A stretch of 64,000 nt of DNA from Penelope pileata (GCA_013396635.1 WBMW01001494.1:1295869-1359868); one strand, 5' to 3'; counted from the stretch's first letter, positions 33,829 to 48,184 are shown. Notes: generated from the sequence alone by a model not told the origin. A program made the numbers and translations.

Positions 33829-36590
33829 TGTAATTCTCCTGTGTGTGTTACTAAGCACATGGGCTACGTATTTAAAATTGGAATAAAGTTGTAGTAAAGA
33901 TGTTGACAATGCTTTTTATAGATTAAACTCGGTCATACCATGAGATTAGGAAATGTCGTTATGAAACAGTTACATATCTTCACCTCATTAGGGCTCTACA
34001 TGCCTTCTGAGGTGGTCTTATTAGCACTTATTTACATCAGGTACAAATGATCTGGGCCTAGTTTGAGGTGAACATCATGTGTTCAGTGGATATTGCCTGT
34101 CCCTCCTTTTGTGCTGGTCAAGCCTGTGTTTGGGATCAGGAACCTGGCTGTTCTGTCGGGACACAGCAGTAGTTGGGGTGTCAAGCTTGTTCTGGAATGT
34201 ACACAGATTTAAAATAGTATGCTTTAAAGGCAACAGTGGCTCCTCTTCAGTTTCTCTGAGCTAAGAGCAGGCTGTTCCTGGCAGCGTTTTACACAAATCT
34301 CTGGAGAGGATGAGCTTTAGAGTTCTGGAAATTCTGCCTTGCCCTTGAAGTTGGGCATGAAGTCATCACATAGGCCAGGATTTTAGGAAGTGGCTAAATT
34401 AGTCTTCTGAGTCCAAATTTAGAAACCTAAATAATTGACCTGATTTTAAGCTAACACAGTAGAATGAAGGTTGTCCTGTCTGTGTCCTTAGCAGCTAAAA
34501 CTCAGCATTTCTCTTTGGGCTGGGTAGGACTTGCTTCAGTGAGGCTGCTTGGTTCCATCCGGGTGTACCCGCTAGCGTGTCAACACTGAATGGTAGTGTT
34601 GTTGAAAAAGTATCATGGAGCTCTGTTCCATTATTTGATACTTCTTGGCTAGCTCGCATCCCAAAGCATTAGTCCTTAGCATTAGTGGCTTTGTCCACTT
34701 TTTCTGAAGTGCTTCGGTATTTTTGTCCCTCACAGGATTAAGCTCAACCTGGGCTCTTTTTCATCTTTTTGACTGTCTGTACCTATCCTTTTCCATTACT
34801 GTATAGTTCTGCAATAAAAGGTTGGCCTTCAGGGCAGAAATAAACGGTACACATTCCTCACAGGATCATCTTGGTGTGACACAGAGAGCAGTGGACTTGC
34901 CTTTAGGTGCAAGGTAAAGAAACTGAAGAAACACATATTTTAGTTTCTAACACAGAAGAAAGAATCTTTGCTTTAGGTGTTTAAATCTGTTTTAGTTCAG
35001 CAATGTCTCTCTTAAATGTATCATTGCTAACCATTGTAAGCACTTTTTGATTTCTGCAAGGCCATCAGCTTCACACAGGTGGCTGCCGTGGGAACTGTAA
35101 AACAGTGACTCCAAGAGAGTAAGAACAAATATCAGCTGTGTCCATCTCACTTCATAGGATGATGCTATCCACAGCCTTAGAGGAGGGCTTGGTAAGAGAA
35201 CTTGTGGAAGTCTAACTGGCACGTTCAAGGGCCAGGGAGAGATCTGAGCTGGCTGCTGTAATGGATTTGGAGCAAGACTGAAAAATCGTTGCACGTGCTT
35301 GAGAAAGAAGTAGGAATAATAGAGGACTATGTTCTTATATGAAGGTGTCCTGGAGCACATTTGTATAGTAACTGACTGACGTGAGGGCACAGAGGAAACC
35401 TTCAAAACATCCCAGGAACACGAGCATCTATATTTAACCCCTTCAAACAACTTCAGTCACAAGTGACCTTTCTTTCTTCTCCAACCATCCTGAGAATGTC
35501 ACTGCCCATTGTCACTGTTCTCTTGGCTTGCTCTGTGCAGTAAGAAAAGCAATAAGTGGGAATGTGATCTCTGGTTGTTTTTCAGAAGGGCAGCAGTGCA
35601 GCTGAGAACTGGGTCACTGCTGTTGCACAGAAAGCCTGGTATATTATCAGTTATACAGCAGTGATATTTGATATCAGTAAACGAGTACTACAAATACAGA
35701 CTTTTAAAGGTCTGAGCAGAAGAAGTTTGCTTGCTCTCAGCAGCTGAAGATCCTGCGCTATGAAGGGCAGTGTATTGGTGCCACGGGGCCGTCATGGTTG
35801 TGAACACAACACCAAATACCTTTCTGATGCTGCTGGTCCTTGTATGTTCAGCTCTGTGTTAGCGTTGCTTTGCTGTGCCTTGCTGAGTCCCAAGTGCCTC
35901 TCTTTTTCACAAGGGAATAAAGCTGCCTGGTGAATCTGCTTTGCAGGGGTGCAGAGGTAGGGCTGGGGGAACTGAGCTGTGTTGAGAATTTGGTGGAGAA
36001 GGACTGTGCTGTTGTAGGATCAGGGTCCTCTCCCCATCTCATGCTGGTAGTCTTCCATACTACCCATGTTGGAAGGAACATTTGATTGTAGGGTGAAAGT
36101 GGAACACTGGCCATTGGCCAGCATTTTTATATTACTACAGATATGTATGGAGCCCCTCACCAGTACTAGAGGGAGGATGGTAGGGGATTCTGTTCCTTTC
36201 AACAGCTAAGGGACCGGCTGTTCTTAGGGTAACATGAGAATAGAACCCTTGGGCAGGTCCAGTCTGTCCCCTTCTCTGGTTGTTGGGGGCTTCCAGCTGG
36301 GAGCTGCTCTTGGTTCGTACATCCGCTGTTTTTTCGTTGGAGCAGTAAAACCTGAAATGCCTCGCGCTGTGGTTAGCTAAACTCATGGCAAAAAGTCGTG
36401 GTTTGTGTAGTCAGAAGTAATCTGCGGGGAACAAAAAAGGCAGTTTTTGACTGTTTCATATTTTTCCCAAAATAAATCTGCTTACATTTAGATTGGATTG
36501 GTCTGTAGATCTAATAGAGTGTTAGCTCTAATACTAACAAACTTTTTACTAAGTATTTTGATGCTATATTTAACTTTTTTTATTTTTCAG
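33829..36590 (+). other. PPP1R8: PPP1R8 intron 1
   Basis: AT-rich unique sequence without recognisable repeats or RNA genes. It ends in a long pyrimidine tract and TTTTTCAG acceptor before exon 2. Confidence 0.55.
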
Positions 36591-39500
36591 GGCAGGAAAA
36601 CCTCCACCAGGCTTACATCTGGATGTGGTCAAAGGAGACAAACTCATTGAGGTCTGAAAATAGATTGTGTGTGTGTGTGTTCAATCTATCATATATATAG
36701 GCACCAGTGGTAGAAAGTTTCACAGTGTTTTCCATGCCTACTCAGAAGTATTTCCTTTCTCTCTGATGTTTGTTGTTTCCAAATTGCTTTGTCTTACTGT
36801 GAAACTTCTGAATTAAGTGAAAGTTTTCCTTTGCCTGTACTATCTCTCATCCCATGCAGTGCTTCCATTACTACATGCAGTGTTTGAAAGGGTACGGAAC
36901 TGCAGTGTTCAGCTTGCAAACTATGATGCTTTGGTTCCCGAATACTAAACCTGTCCTGGTGAGAGAGGAAAAATAAAATGTTTGTGAGAGAAACTCTGTA
37001 CTTGGCAGTCTTACTGCTTACAAACTTAATTTTGGAGTAAAGTTGCCATTTTATTTCCTACAAGATACTTGTATATGAGGTATCAAACTGCAGCCAAAAA
37101 GCACTAAGTCGTGTGAACTTCAGGAGCAGGCCTTCAAATAGCATGGGGAAAGAGATCTCAAATACAAAAGAGCAAGAATAAAATTCTTCATATTGTGCTG
37201 TTTGTTCAAAATACTTGTCTGGTCAGTTCAAATTTTGCTATTTTACAGTAAGGTTAACTAAGCATCCTACCTGGGAGACTTATTCTATGAGGCCAAGTTT
37301 TTCTTTTCATATTTCTTTTGAATTTTTGAGAACGACAAGATTTGAGATTAAAGAGTGTATATGGAGCTCTCTGCTAAATTAATCCACAGAGGCTATCAAG
37401 GGGGACTGAAAGAAGGCAGCAGAATGCAGTATGGAAGCTGAGAACACATCACTGCTTTTGACAACAGACAAACAAATTTAGCATTGATAACTGACAGGAA
37501 TATCACCCTGGTCTTGTCAGATTCCAAGGACGGATGGTTAGGCTGCGCTACCCAAAGCTTTTGGATCTGCAGAAGGCCCAAGTTTGGCTTTGTAAGCCTG
37601 AGGTCTCCCTCTGAGTTGGAAAAGTGGATGGTGGAAACATCCACACTCCCTTTTCCTGTTGCCAGTTCTCTTGATAATCAAACAGAAGTTCTGATTGCCA
37701 TTGAGCTGAGTACTCTTAACAACCATTGCTATCCAAGTGCTCAGAAGTTCGGTAGAGGATGTGATCACAGGGAGATTAGGGAATGACTGTAGAGTCATAT
37801 TTTGTCTCCTGAGTATCTGATGTTGGTTATCAGTGTCGAAGCATCTCAGTGAGGTGTGGTTTGCGTGCCATGCAGTGTGTAACATGCTGAGTGCTGTGGC
37901 AAGCGGTGTCTGGGTGCAGGCACACATGTAGCATGGAGCTCTGACTTGCTGTAGCAACTCTGTCTGCTAAAGTAAGATTGAGGGACGCTGGCTGGGTTGG
38001 GATGTCTAGGAGACTTTTTACACACCATGCCTGCTTGCCTGTGTGGTTCTTTAGTGGCCATGTTCATTGTCTCTGGTAACCACCATGTCTGAGAACTTAA
38101 GTCAGCGCCAGTACACAGTGTACTGTCTGTAGGTATGGGAAATGCAACAAATGAACAGCATTTGGATCTGCTCCATCTCTTCTTTGTTTGTTTGGGAAAG
38201 TGTGTGGTAAATAGTTTCTCTGTTCTGTGTCTTTTGTGGTGGGCAACAGTAACCAAGATTCTTAAATCTTTGTGGATTATTGAGCACTTGATACTAACCG
38301 AGCCATCTGTATCCCAGGTCTTGCACAGAGGTCTGAGGTATACTTTGTGATTGCTGGGTCCAAAAAGTGCAACACTAAAACAAGCCATGAAGTGTTTAAG
38401 CTCAGCGTATAAAGAAAAACACTGGGTTATAGCTCAGAGGCACAGAAAATATTAGAAACATTGTAATGAAGTAAAGGCAATAATGTTGGTGATTAGTTGC
38501 AGTGTTTCCAATTCATGAATTTGTTTCCATCTTTCCAAAATCTTGAAATGCTGTTTAATGAGTGCGAATGAAAACCTTTGGGACATTTATTTTGGAGTAA
38601 GTTGTAGACAAGAATGAAAAATTACTGAACCAATTTTTACAGTACTTGAAATCATAAGACAGCTAAATACTGAAATATGAAGTAACAAATCTGCTTTTGA
38701 AGATCCATTTATTTGTATCACAGCTTTGTTTATGTAAGTTTTTTGGAATATGCAAATGTAGAAGCTAGTGCTTGTTTTTCTCACAAACCGAAATCTCAGG
38801 TTTCATCAGTACAAAGGTATTGAATCTGGGAAGAACACTCAGTGCTGAACTGAATGAGGAAGGTACTGTGTACTACTGGTCATAAATTCGTTGCTGTGAA
38901 GTTGGATCCCCACAAAACCTAGCTAACCTTTCTCAAAAATGTGTTGTAACAAGCACTATTTGCAACTGAATGAAACAACTATATATTCCAGGAAGATCCA
39001 AAAGATTATAGGAGTCTAATATGCTCTTCTGTTTGATATTCTGCCTTAGAAACTCATCATTGATGAGAAGAAATACTATCTCTTTGGGAGAAATCCTGAT
39101 CTATGTGATTTTACCATTGACCACCAGTCTTGCTCTCGGGTCCATGCTGCCTTGGTGTATCACAAACATCTCAAGAGGGTTTTCCTCATAGATCTAAACA
39201 GCAGTAAGTAGCATAACATTTAACCAAACAGGAGTACTGTTTCAATGCTTAAATTTTTTGAATGAGACACTTTCCTTTTCCTTTTGTTGTTGTTTGCAGT
39301 ATGTGGCTGGATGGCTGTAACCTGAACTAGCATCCTAGTTAAAGATTGGCAAATGGTTGGGGACAAGAGTGCTTGTTCCCGTCAGCTTACCTCTGCTTCA
39401 CCTGGTGTTTAAAGCAGCATTTCTAGACTCTTAAGAGACTAAGAGACGAAGAAAATGACTTGACCTTCCTTTCACAATTGTAATGAAGCTTTCTATTCTG

Positions 39501-42500
39501 AGGGTGGTTTTCCAAGATCTAACTTGCTGTATTTTCCACCAAGGGAATGATTCTAGACATGGTACATTGGGACCTATAGGATTTTCTGAGGACTGATGTA
39601 TGTTATCTCAGTTTTTGACATTGTAGGTAAAACATACTTGGCTAATGTTTTCAGCAGTACTTCATTGACTGTATCTCAGGGCAACCACATACAGTTTCTG
39701 AACTTATCAAGACTTGAACTTGAAAACTGTGAGCTCAAGCAGATGGCTAACATTGTTTTCCATTCTGGTGTTCTTCTCAGCACATGGCACGTTCTTGGGT
39801 CATATCCGTTTGGAAGCTCACAAACCCCAACAGATACCCATTGACTCCACAGTTTCATTTGGCGCTTCTACACGGGCATATACTCTGCGAGAGAAGCCTC
39901 AGACACTGCCATCAGCAGTTAAAGGAGATGAGAAAATGGGTGGTGAAGATGAAGAGCTCAAGGGTTTGCTGGGCCTGCCAGAAGAGGAGACAGAGCTTGA
40001 TGTGAGTATGGTGGCACATTGTACCTAGATAGCATACCCATCTGAAACAGATGGCATTCCCTACTTGTTTGCTTGGTTCATTGCCTTAATTTCTTGTTCT
40101 TGAAGATAGCCTGAGGTGTCTTCTGCTGCCAGAGATGCATGGAACATCTCATTCTGCCATGATAGCCCTGTCTTCATGCTTTTTCCCAGAGGTGGCGTCC
40201 TAATAATCCTACTGTTCCAGTTGTCTTTTCACAGAGGGATTGCAGGGCTTGCAGAGAAGTCTCTCTCCAGCTAACGTTGCCCGAGGTTAGCGATGATTTC
40301 CCATACTGTTCTCCATTGCCACATAACAGCAGATCACAGAATGAAAGGGATTGGAAGGGACCTCTGGGAATCATCAAGTTCATCCCTCCTGTTAAAGCAG
40401 GTTCCCTACAGTAGGTTGCACAGGAAAGCATCCTGGTGGGTCTTGAATATTTCTGCAGAAGGTGACATTCAGGTCCCACCTGGACACTTTTCTAAATGCA
40501 GCTCTATTTCCTACAGTTAGCTAATGGAGAGTGGTACAGCAGTTTGCATGATTCCCAGGATTGTTGCGTTTGGAAAGGAACTCTCAGGATCATCTGGTTC
40601 TACCCTGCTGTTCAGCCAGAGTCAACTAGAGCAGGTTGCCCAGGACTGTGCTTAGCTGAGTTTTGAGTATCTCCACAGACAGACTCAACAGCTTCTCTAG
40701 GCAATCTGTTCCAGCATTGAAACACTTTTTCTTCCCAGGGGTCTAAAGTTGAAGCTAAACAGTGGGCAGCAGTCTTTTGACACTCACAGCCAATGATTAA
40801 AGCAGACTTCATACTCTAGTTACTTAAAATGTTCCTTCTCTAAATCTTTCATTAGAACCTGACAGAGTTTAATACAGCTCACAACAAAAGAATTTCCACT
40901 CTAACCATAGAGGAGGGAAACTTGGATATTCAGAGACCAAAGAGAAAACGAAAGAATTCCAGAGTGACATTCAGTGATGATGATGAAATCATCAATCCGG
41001 GTAAGTAGTTTAGTTTAACCTAGCCGATGACTTTAAATGCCCTCTTTCTGCTAATCATGTAGAGATTCCACATGGCTGTACATGGATAAGAGGAATTTGA
41101 CAGTGAGTATTTCAGATTTGCTATTTCAGAGAAGCTGTCATGTCTCTCTTAAGTCTGTGATTTTTATGTTTCTTCTCTCTCTAAAATTTCTGCTTGATTT
41201 TGTGCAGAACGGAGATATCACATTCAGCTTCATTGTTTGGTTTTTAATCTGGTGTTGGAAAGGTCTCAGGGGTCCAAAAGGATAAAAGATTTTAAATTCT
41301 TTGCCTTCTCTAGAATCTGAGAACTGAACTTACTGTTTGTTTTTTTAATCTGACCCTTAATGCTTTTCCCTTCCTGTTACCTAATGAATTCAGTATTTGT
41401 CTCAAGCTCAGAGTTTTTTTGCTACTTGTCTGCATATCTAATTCAAAATGACACTTCTGAAGATGTATCCAATTCTCTGTTAGTCATTTTTCGTCCTTAG
41501 CTGTTTTATATTAATGACATTCCTATTAATGATATTTTATATGGCTAATATTCCTAATCAATGCAGCTTATTAATGTCTTAACCAGAATAATCATTCATA
41601 ATTTAGCTCTCAGAACATCCTAATGTTTGATTTTCAGAGACTGCATTGAATTCTTCTGACTCCTTCAAGGTCTCCCAAGGCTTTTTAGGACTAACTCATG
41701 TGCCTTTCAGTGGGCACAGTGCCTTGTGCAGTAGCACCTTTCAGCCCAGAACTCCTTTGTGTCTGAGCAGTGTAAACTTGACTGTCTATCCATCCTGTTT
41801 CACTAGATCACTTCCCCATTTTCTATTTAGATGGAAGTTTTTTCTTACAAGAGTAACTGATGAAGCCTTCTTGAGACAAAGCCACTAGGTGTCCCCACCC
41901 ATGCACTTATGTCCTCTTTATTTAGGCATGCTTGTGCTTTCTGAGGGCTGCTAGGACGCTGGCCTTTAGAAGCGTGTGTCCACATACCCGGCTCTTCCTG
42001 TAGGTTCCTTTACTTGACAGATTTCTGTCTTTTCCTGCGTTGTTACTGAAAGCTGCACTGTTCTTGCCTTTGCAGAGGATGTGGACCCTTCTGTTGGGCG
42101 TTTCAGGAACATGGTACAGACAGCAGTAGTCCCTGTTAAGGTACGTAGCAACTTGCAACTCTCTGATCAATGCATTATTACATTGGTTATCTCAGTGTGT
42201 GGATTACACCTTAGAAACACAATGTCCTGTGGTGGAAAGTATTTTCTTTTTAAAGAGAAGTGTGTTTATATATTGCAATTAATTTTTTAGCAATTTGACC
42301 ATTTTCTTTGAAGTCCGGTTTTAGCTCTTTTCTTTAAATAGCACATGGGATCAATGGCAATTTTTTTCCTTCCCAAAACGAACCACTTTTCAGTGTGATA
42401 ATTCTAGGCATTGGTTAAAATTGTGGGAAGTGTGGAAAACAAAAAGTAAAAATGAGAGAGTGTTTGTTTAAACGCTGTAAGTACTCGGGATTTTGTAAGG

Positions 42501-43477
42501 TTGTCTACTAGGACTGGCGAAGTTAAGACTTTGTCCCAGGATGAGTATGTTGCCAGTATTATGTTTAATTTTAGTACTCTAGGAAGTTAGGCAAACCCTC
42601 AAGTTTGTTGCTGGTATAGACTAAATAATGTATGTGGAAAAGGATAATTCTACCTAAACTACAAACTTACTGCCTGCAGGAAAAGATACAGATGATCAGG
42701 AGCTTGACAAAATCATTCAAGTGATCTAGAAGTTGTGGTTTCTTTCTTACTACAAGGGAAAAAAGGAACTGTGTAAATGACTGACAGCCTACTTGGTCTT
42801 GCTTTCAAGAGAAGCTCAAGACTGGCATGACTGTTCAGGGGGAGCTCAAAGCTGATCTAAATTAAGCCTGAACTAACGTCTCAACTTCTGTCGCTGCTTC
42901 CTGCATTGTGCACTTTTAACAATTTATTATTAAGAGTCTTTCAAAGAAACTCAAAATAAATGTCCTGGGACAAAGACTGGGAAATGGATGATCTACTCAC
43001 ATCTGTAGCTACTTTATTTGTGGCTAGTCTAGGTGTGTTTTGGGAGGAAAATGGCAAAGGCATGCTAAGTAGCTTGCTTGTTTCGTGTACTTTGAATAAT
43101 TTTTTAAATACTTCCCTCTGCAGAAAAAACGGTTGGACAATCCAGGCTCACTGACCACAGATGATTCTGCATCACGGCGTATGCAAAACTTTCCCTACAG
43201 TGGAGGATTATATGGTGGTTTACCTCCAACTCACAATGAGGCAGGCTCCCAGTCACATGGCGTCCACGGGACAGCACTCATTGGTGGTCTGCCAATGCCC
43301 TACCCCAATCTTGCCCCAGATGTGGACTTGACTCCTGTTGTACCCTCAACAGTTAACATGAACCCAGCTCCAAATCCTGCTGTCTTTAATCCTGAAGCTG
43401 TGAATGAACCCAAGAAGAAGAAATACGCAAAGGAGGCATGGCCGGGCAAGAAGCCAACCCCTTCCCTGCTGATTTGA
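36591..43477 (+). CDS. PPP1R8: PPP1R8 (NIPP1), nuclear inhibitor of protein phosphatase 1; exon 1 missing
   Basis: NIPP1 targets PP1 in the nucleus, binds phosphorylated splicing and cell-cycle factors through an FHA domain, and also binds RNA. Exons: 36,591-36,651, 39,050-39,203, 39,781-40,001, 40,856-41,000, 42,076-42,140 and 43,124-43,477 (TGA). The FHA domain spans exons 2-4, with FGRNPDLCDFTIDHQSCSR and the STHGTFLGH loop visible. The PP1-docking RVxF motif is RVTF in exon 5, flanked by KRKRKNS and SDDDE. The C-terminus ends YAKEAWPGKKPTPSLLI, the known RNA-binding and auto-inhibitory tail with basic KKKK before it. Exon 2 begins in phase 2 (completing Trp), so an upstream exon of about 56 nt encoding the short N-terminus is absent. 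With it the length would be 351 aa, the same as human. Confidence 0.96.
40332..40500 (-). mobile_element. CR1 LINE 3' fragment
   Basis: CACAGAATGAAAGGGATTGG followed by AAGGGACCTCTGGGAATCATC and later CAGGTCCCACCTGGACAC is CR1 in reverse orientation, inside the PPP1R8 intron between exons 4 and 5. Confidence 0.75.
40560..40760 (-). mobile_element. CR1 LINE fragment, second copy
   Basis: This is another reverse-oriented CR1 piece: GGAAAGGAACTCTCAGGATC, then GAGCAGGTTGCCCAGGACTG and GGCAATCTGTTCCAGC. It is separated from the previous fragment by about 60 bases, suggesting two insertions. Confidence 0.75.
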
Positions 43478-45760
43478 GTTAGGTTTTGTTGAGGGAGGGT
43501 GAGAGTTATGAACTCCAGAAACTGTTTATGTGTAGTATCGTCCTTTTGAAATTTTAATGTCCTAACCAGATGTAATACAGATATTGGAGAAGTGAAATAA
43601 TCCTTTAAAGATCTGTCTTCAAACATTTTTATAACTGTTAAAAAAAAAAAAAAGCAACAACAATATCACTACCATCTCCCTTTGAACCAAAATATCTGGC
43701 TGCCTTTTCTTAGCCTCTGTGCCCAGATGTCTTTACACTGAATTTTGATCTTATAAGTTGAAGGGGCAGAATCACCATTTAGTTATCATTTATGACATGA
43801 CCCTGCAAATGTGTGTATTTAGGTGTCGTGCTTAGTATGAGTAATATTGTTGCTGCTGGGCTTGCTCATAGCACGTCAGCTGTAACAGAGGTCAATATTC
43901 AGGGGGCCTTTCAGAAATCCCACTGATCTGAGTTCTAAAACTTCCAAAATACAGGCCAGCTTTCATTTTTTTTTATCTTTTCAAAACTTCACCAATGTGG
44001 GAGCATTGTCTTTTCTTTTCTAGTTTGGTTACAGCTTGTTTCAGTTTCGACCTAAAACACTACAGCATTCCATGAGTTCATGAGACCTCGGAATTGAGAC
44101 GGACGGTCGCTGGGCTTCCTGAGCTGTGCCCCAGTGTTGTACAACAGACTGCTATGTGGATGGGTAAAGTACTCATGGATGGGTCCAAGCTTGTGTTGGT
44201 GCTAATGGCAGCATACAAGCATGGCAAGCCTGGAGAATTTGACTGGTGGCTAGAAACTATCTACAGTATACAAATAATCAACAACAAAGTAGTGATAACT
44301 TAAGATGGAGTTAACAGAGAGGAAGATGCTTTTTTTTCTTTTTTTTTTTTTTTGAACTTGGTGGCCCTTTTAACTTAAATAGTTTCATTTTTACTTGTGA
44401 GTGGAGTTTCTGAGTTTAGAGTATAGGAAGTGCAACAAGGTACACACGAAAATGAGCAGCCATCAGCAGTGTTACAGGACTAACAACTAAAACTGCAATC
44501 TAGACACTATTTTGGCTGCTAGTTACAGTGGGTAAGAATAAAGTGCTACCTAAAGCTAAAGTATGAATTCTCAGTAGAGTGCCTCACCTTGAATAAAGCA
44601 GTGCACGAGTTAGTTTAATGGCTTTTTTTTTCCTTTTTGACTGCTTCATCGTTTATTCCCATTGGATAAAATGAGAAGTGTGATTTGGATTGTTGCTCTA
44701 GCCCATCACATCCTCAGTTTTGGATTTCAAAATCTGATTCAGATTTATTCAGATTATGTCTTTATGCAAGGCCAGAGCCCTTTTTTTTTTCTTAGGTTTA
44801 TTTTTGATTTTTTAACGCTGTATATTGCAGTTCAGCTACATAGCCACATTCCTTTGTCTGGGGGAATCCTTCAGGAAATGAGCACTAAAGTGGCAGTGGT
44901 ATAGCCAGCTGTTCATTAGTGTGTACAGTACTGTAGCTACTGGGCGAGGAAGTGCTGTGAAAATATGGTGGTTGCTGGAGCAGTGCTGTTCTATAGTGCC
45001 TCTGCTGTGCTTTAGGCACTAGGCCTGTTCCTTTAGGCACTAGGACAGATGCTCCAAAATCAGTGCAACTCTGCATCTGCAGGGCGATTTCTTCTATCAT
45101 GGTACTGAGGTAAAAAGAGCTAGTAGCTACCCCATTCATAGGAGTGATGCCTTTAGAGACTGGGTTGTTCCCCTCCATGCCTTCATATCTAGTTCAAACT
45201 GTTTTTCTTATGAACATGGTCACTTCTCCATGATATAGTTGTGCCACTCTGTGTTTAGTTGCTATTGAAAATGAGACGTTCTTCTTTCAAACAGTCCATA
45301 CTCTCTCTTAAAATCTTGTGCTTTATTTTTCAGTTTTGCTTCTTTCCAGGATGTAGTTTTCTATTTCCAGCCAGTCTGTGTTATGAAGGCAGCTCTTTAC
45401 AGTAAGACTAGTTAGAACAAGTAAACATTCAACAGGTCATCTTTTTAAAAAATGTTTGTATTTTTGTTCCTTTTTTTTTTTTTTTGCAGGTGGCTCTTTG
45501 CAAGATCTTTCTTGAAAAGGGAAGCTTTGCTACTTATTGGTTTTTAAAGCTCTTCTCCTCCCTGGGCTTGTACAAGCTCTCATTATTTCAGAGCTTAGAG
45601 GCCATAGCTGGCCAGTTCAGGAGGGGACAGCATAACATCCAGGGGCTTTGTACAGAAGTTTGTACACTTGTGTAATATGTAATAGGCCTTTTCACACTTT
45701 CTGTTGAGCTTTTTACCTGTAACCTTTACTATGTTGTAAATTAAATGCAGATTTTGCCAG
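43478..45760 (+). other. PPP1R8: PPP1R8 3'UTR (extent inferred)
   Basis: AATAAA signals near 44,537 and 44,592, and an ATTAAA variant near 45,738 followed by a T/G-rich stretch, suggest alternative 3' ends of about 1.1 and 2.3 kb. The poly-A run at 43,639 and T runs at 44,332-44,354 are simple sequence. No further gene is visible. Confidence 0.5.
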
Positions 45761-46396
45761 TTCGGAGAGCGTAGTGTCTTTGTTCCCAATCTACCCTTCT
45801 GCAGCAGAGATTGTTTATTCTTTGTGGCCTCTTAAAGGATTTCTGTCACTGTGAAATGCAACCATCACTGCAGGTCTCGTTCGTAGTGGCTGGCTCAGTC
45901 TGCAGCTGTTAAAGCTGCTGCAGCTTCTTTGTGACTTGCTGCTTTGCTGCCTTGTGCTGCAGTGTGTTGCACTTCTGCACAAACAGTGCCACTTAACGGT
46001 GGGTTTTAAACAGTGGTTGGCTTTGTTTTCTAGGTGGAGGTTTACCCGGTTCTAACCGAATCCTCTCTCTACCAAAGTTAAACTTCAGAGCCCAGCCTCG
46101 TTCTTCTCAGTACCCTGGCTTGCTGCCTCTGGCCCCCAGACTCACCTTGTTTGGCCTGAGTGTGCCATCCTTTGTCACGCTGTGTCTGCAGCTTGCCTGG
46201 ACTCTGGGGAGAGCTGTACTAAAGAACAAGAAACTAGGACTTGATTAAAGGTAACCGTGGCGTCTGCTGTGTAGTGCTGAGAGGGGTTCCTAAAGCTTTG
46301 TTGAATTTAGTAACATTTAGGCTAAAGATTGGTATTTCTTCTCAGTCCCATGATATTTAAGCATCTGAGGCAGCTGCTTCTTCATTCGTGGAGACG

Positions 46397-46430
46397 AATT
46401 GGGGAATTCATTGGGGAATTCATTGGGGAA
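46397..46430 (+). repeat. 12-bp tandem repeat (GGGGAATTCATT), about 2.5 units
   Basis: GGGGAATTCATT is repeated perfectly twice and followed by a partial third GGGGAAT. It is a small isolated tandem repeat in intergenic sequence. Confidence 0.8.
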
Positions 46431-47617
46431 TGAGGGAAAGGTCCTCGTTCATGCAAGCTCTGTAGTGCTGCTGGGACCTGCCTGCTTGGTGCAGGGAGCA
46501 GGAATGCTAGTGCAAGGTGTCGAGGGTGAAGTAGGATTGTGCCCAGCTGAGGATAGATAGCCATGTGGTTTGGGTCATTAACTTCTAAATTAGCCTTCCC
46601 TGAAAGTCCCCTAAGGGGTACCTGATGGACTGGCATCCATCAACATCAGACTAACTCCTGCTGTGTGCTTTTCCCTGCCCACCTCCTGCATCTTCCACAA
46701 TAGCTGTCCAGCAGCTTTGATGGTTGCTTTGGTGTTGTATTTTTCTTCCTATGAATCCCCAAGAAATGTTTTCCTTTGCAGAGAAACTTTAAGAAGGGGA
46801 AAAGCTGCTGAAGAGCCCATATCTGTGCTGACCACCTTCTTGTATGTAAGTGCATGCCTTGTGTCATCTGGCATATCCTGGCAAGCCTGCAGAGTGTGGT
46901 AGAGGAGGAGAAGGAGGTGTTAAATACTGGATGTGCTGCAAGTACTGCTGTGGTTGTTCTGATCTGTCTGCCACGGTCCAAGTTGTTTACTGCCATCTCA
47001 CAAAGCCACCCAGATAGAAGGCTGCTGGCCTTTGAGGAACTGGCCAGTAGTACTGGATTAACCTAGTAACTCTGGTCATGGTCGGCTGAAGGGGCTTTCC
47101 TGACTCATTTCTGGACTGCGCTGGGTCAGTTCCTGCTTGAGGTTCCTTGCCTATGTCTAGATGTGTCTAAGAGGAGTGAGGGTTGAGCCTGAAGGAAATG
47201 CCAGCAGCATTTCTCCTGGTGGGTACACAATGGTGTGTTTGTGCTTGTATCGTGCTAGGGCAAGTCCTTTCTGAAAAGAGGCACAACCAGTGTCTTTGTA
47301 AACAAAGTACTGGTTTTACGATTTCAAAAGCTTGCAGGAACTCATTCTCAGTTAACCTTTCTTCTACAGGTGTAGTAGAGCATTTAGTTACTTTAATAGC
47401 GCTTTCAAGTTTTGGTGAATATAACAAAAAGCCTGGAAATGGCCTTTTTAACCACTGGTTCCAACTATCTGCTTCAGTAGAGCTACTGGTTAAGCTCAGG
47501 TTCCACACACTGCTCTGATACTGCTTGCTTTTTGACAGGTCAGAGGGGGTTTGTGCTCCTCTGTGGGAAGTGTTACAAACCTTGAGGTTGCTTCAGGCCG
47601 AAACCGCTGTTGCTTGG

Positions 47618-47990
47618 ATCATAGAATCATAGAATGGGTTGGGTTGGAAGGGACCCCAAGCGCCATCAAGTTCCAAACCCGCTGCCACAGGCAGGGCCAC
47701 CAACCTCCAGATCTGATAACTGCATCAGGTTGCCCAGGGCCCATCTAGCCTGGCCTTGAACACCTCCAGGGATGGGACATCTGCAGCCTCTCTGGGCAGC
47801 TGTTCCAGCACCTCACCACTCTCTCAGTAAAGAACTTCCCTGACATCCAGTCTAAACCTTCCCTCCTTCGCCTTAAAACCAGCTGGAGCTGGCTCTGATC
47901 TGACCGGGGGCAGCTGCTGGGCTCTGCTTGCAGAGGGCAGACCTGCTGCTCCCCACCTCCCTGCCAGAACCCTGCCTCGTACAGGTATGT
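47618..47990 (-). mobile_element. CR1 LINE 3' end with intact tail
   Basis: On the plus strand it opens ATCATAGAATCATAGAATGG, the reverse complement of the ATTCTATGAT tail, followed by TTGGAAGGGACCCCAAGC and GTTGCCCAGGGCCCATC. It is the best preserved CR1 here and so probably the youngest. Confidence 0.93.
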
Positions 47991-48184
47991 TTGCTCTCCC
48001 TTGATGTGCTCAGTCATCAGCCTAGGGGCACAGAAGCTTCATGTGATTTATATGAAATGTTTGCTGAGCATTCATTGCTTCCTCTCAGGTTGTTTTGTTG
48101 GGTTTGTTGGTTGGTTGGTTGGGATGTTTTGGTTTTTTTTTTTGGAGGGGAGACAATTCCATGAAAAAACAATTTTACACTATG

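Larger units (their letters stand above)
36652..43123 (+). other. PPP1R8: PPP1R8 introns 2-6
   Basis: Mostly unique AT-rich sequence. A short (TG)n run lies near 36,668, and two CR1 fragments lie between exons 4 and 5. Human PPP1R8 hosts a scaRNA (SCARNA1) in an intron; I could not identify its avian counterpart by eye. Confidence 0.5.

Noticed and set aside
36652..43123. Search for the intronic scaRNA known from human PPP1R8
   Set aside because: I could not identify a convincing H/ACA structure by eye. A covariance-model search of these introns would settle it.
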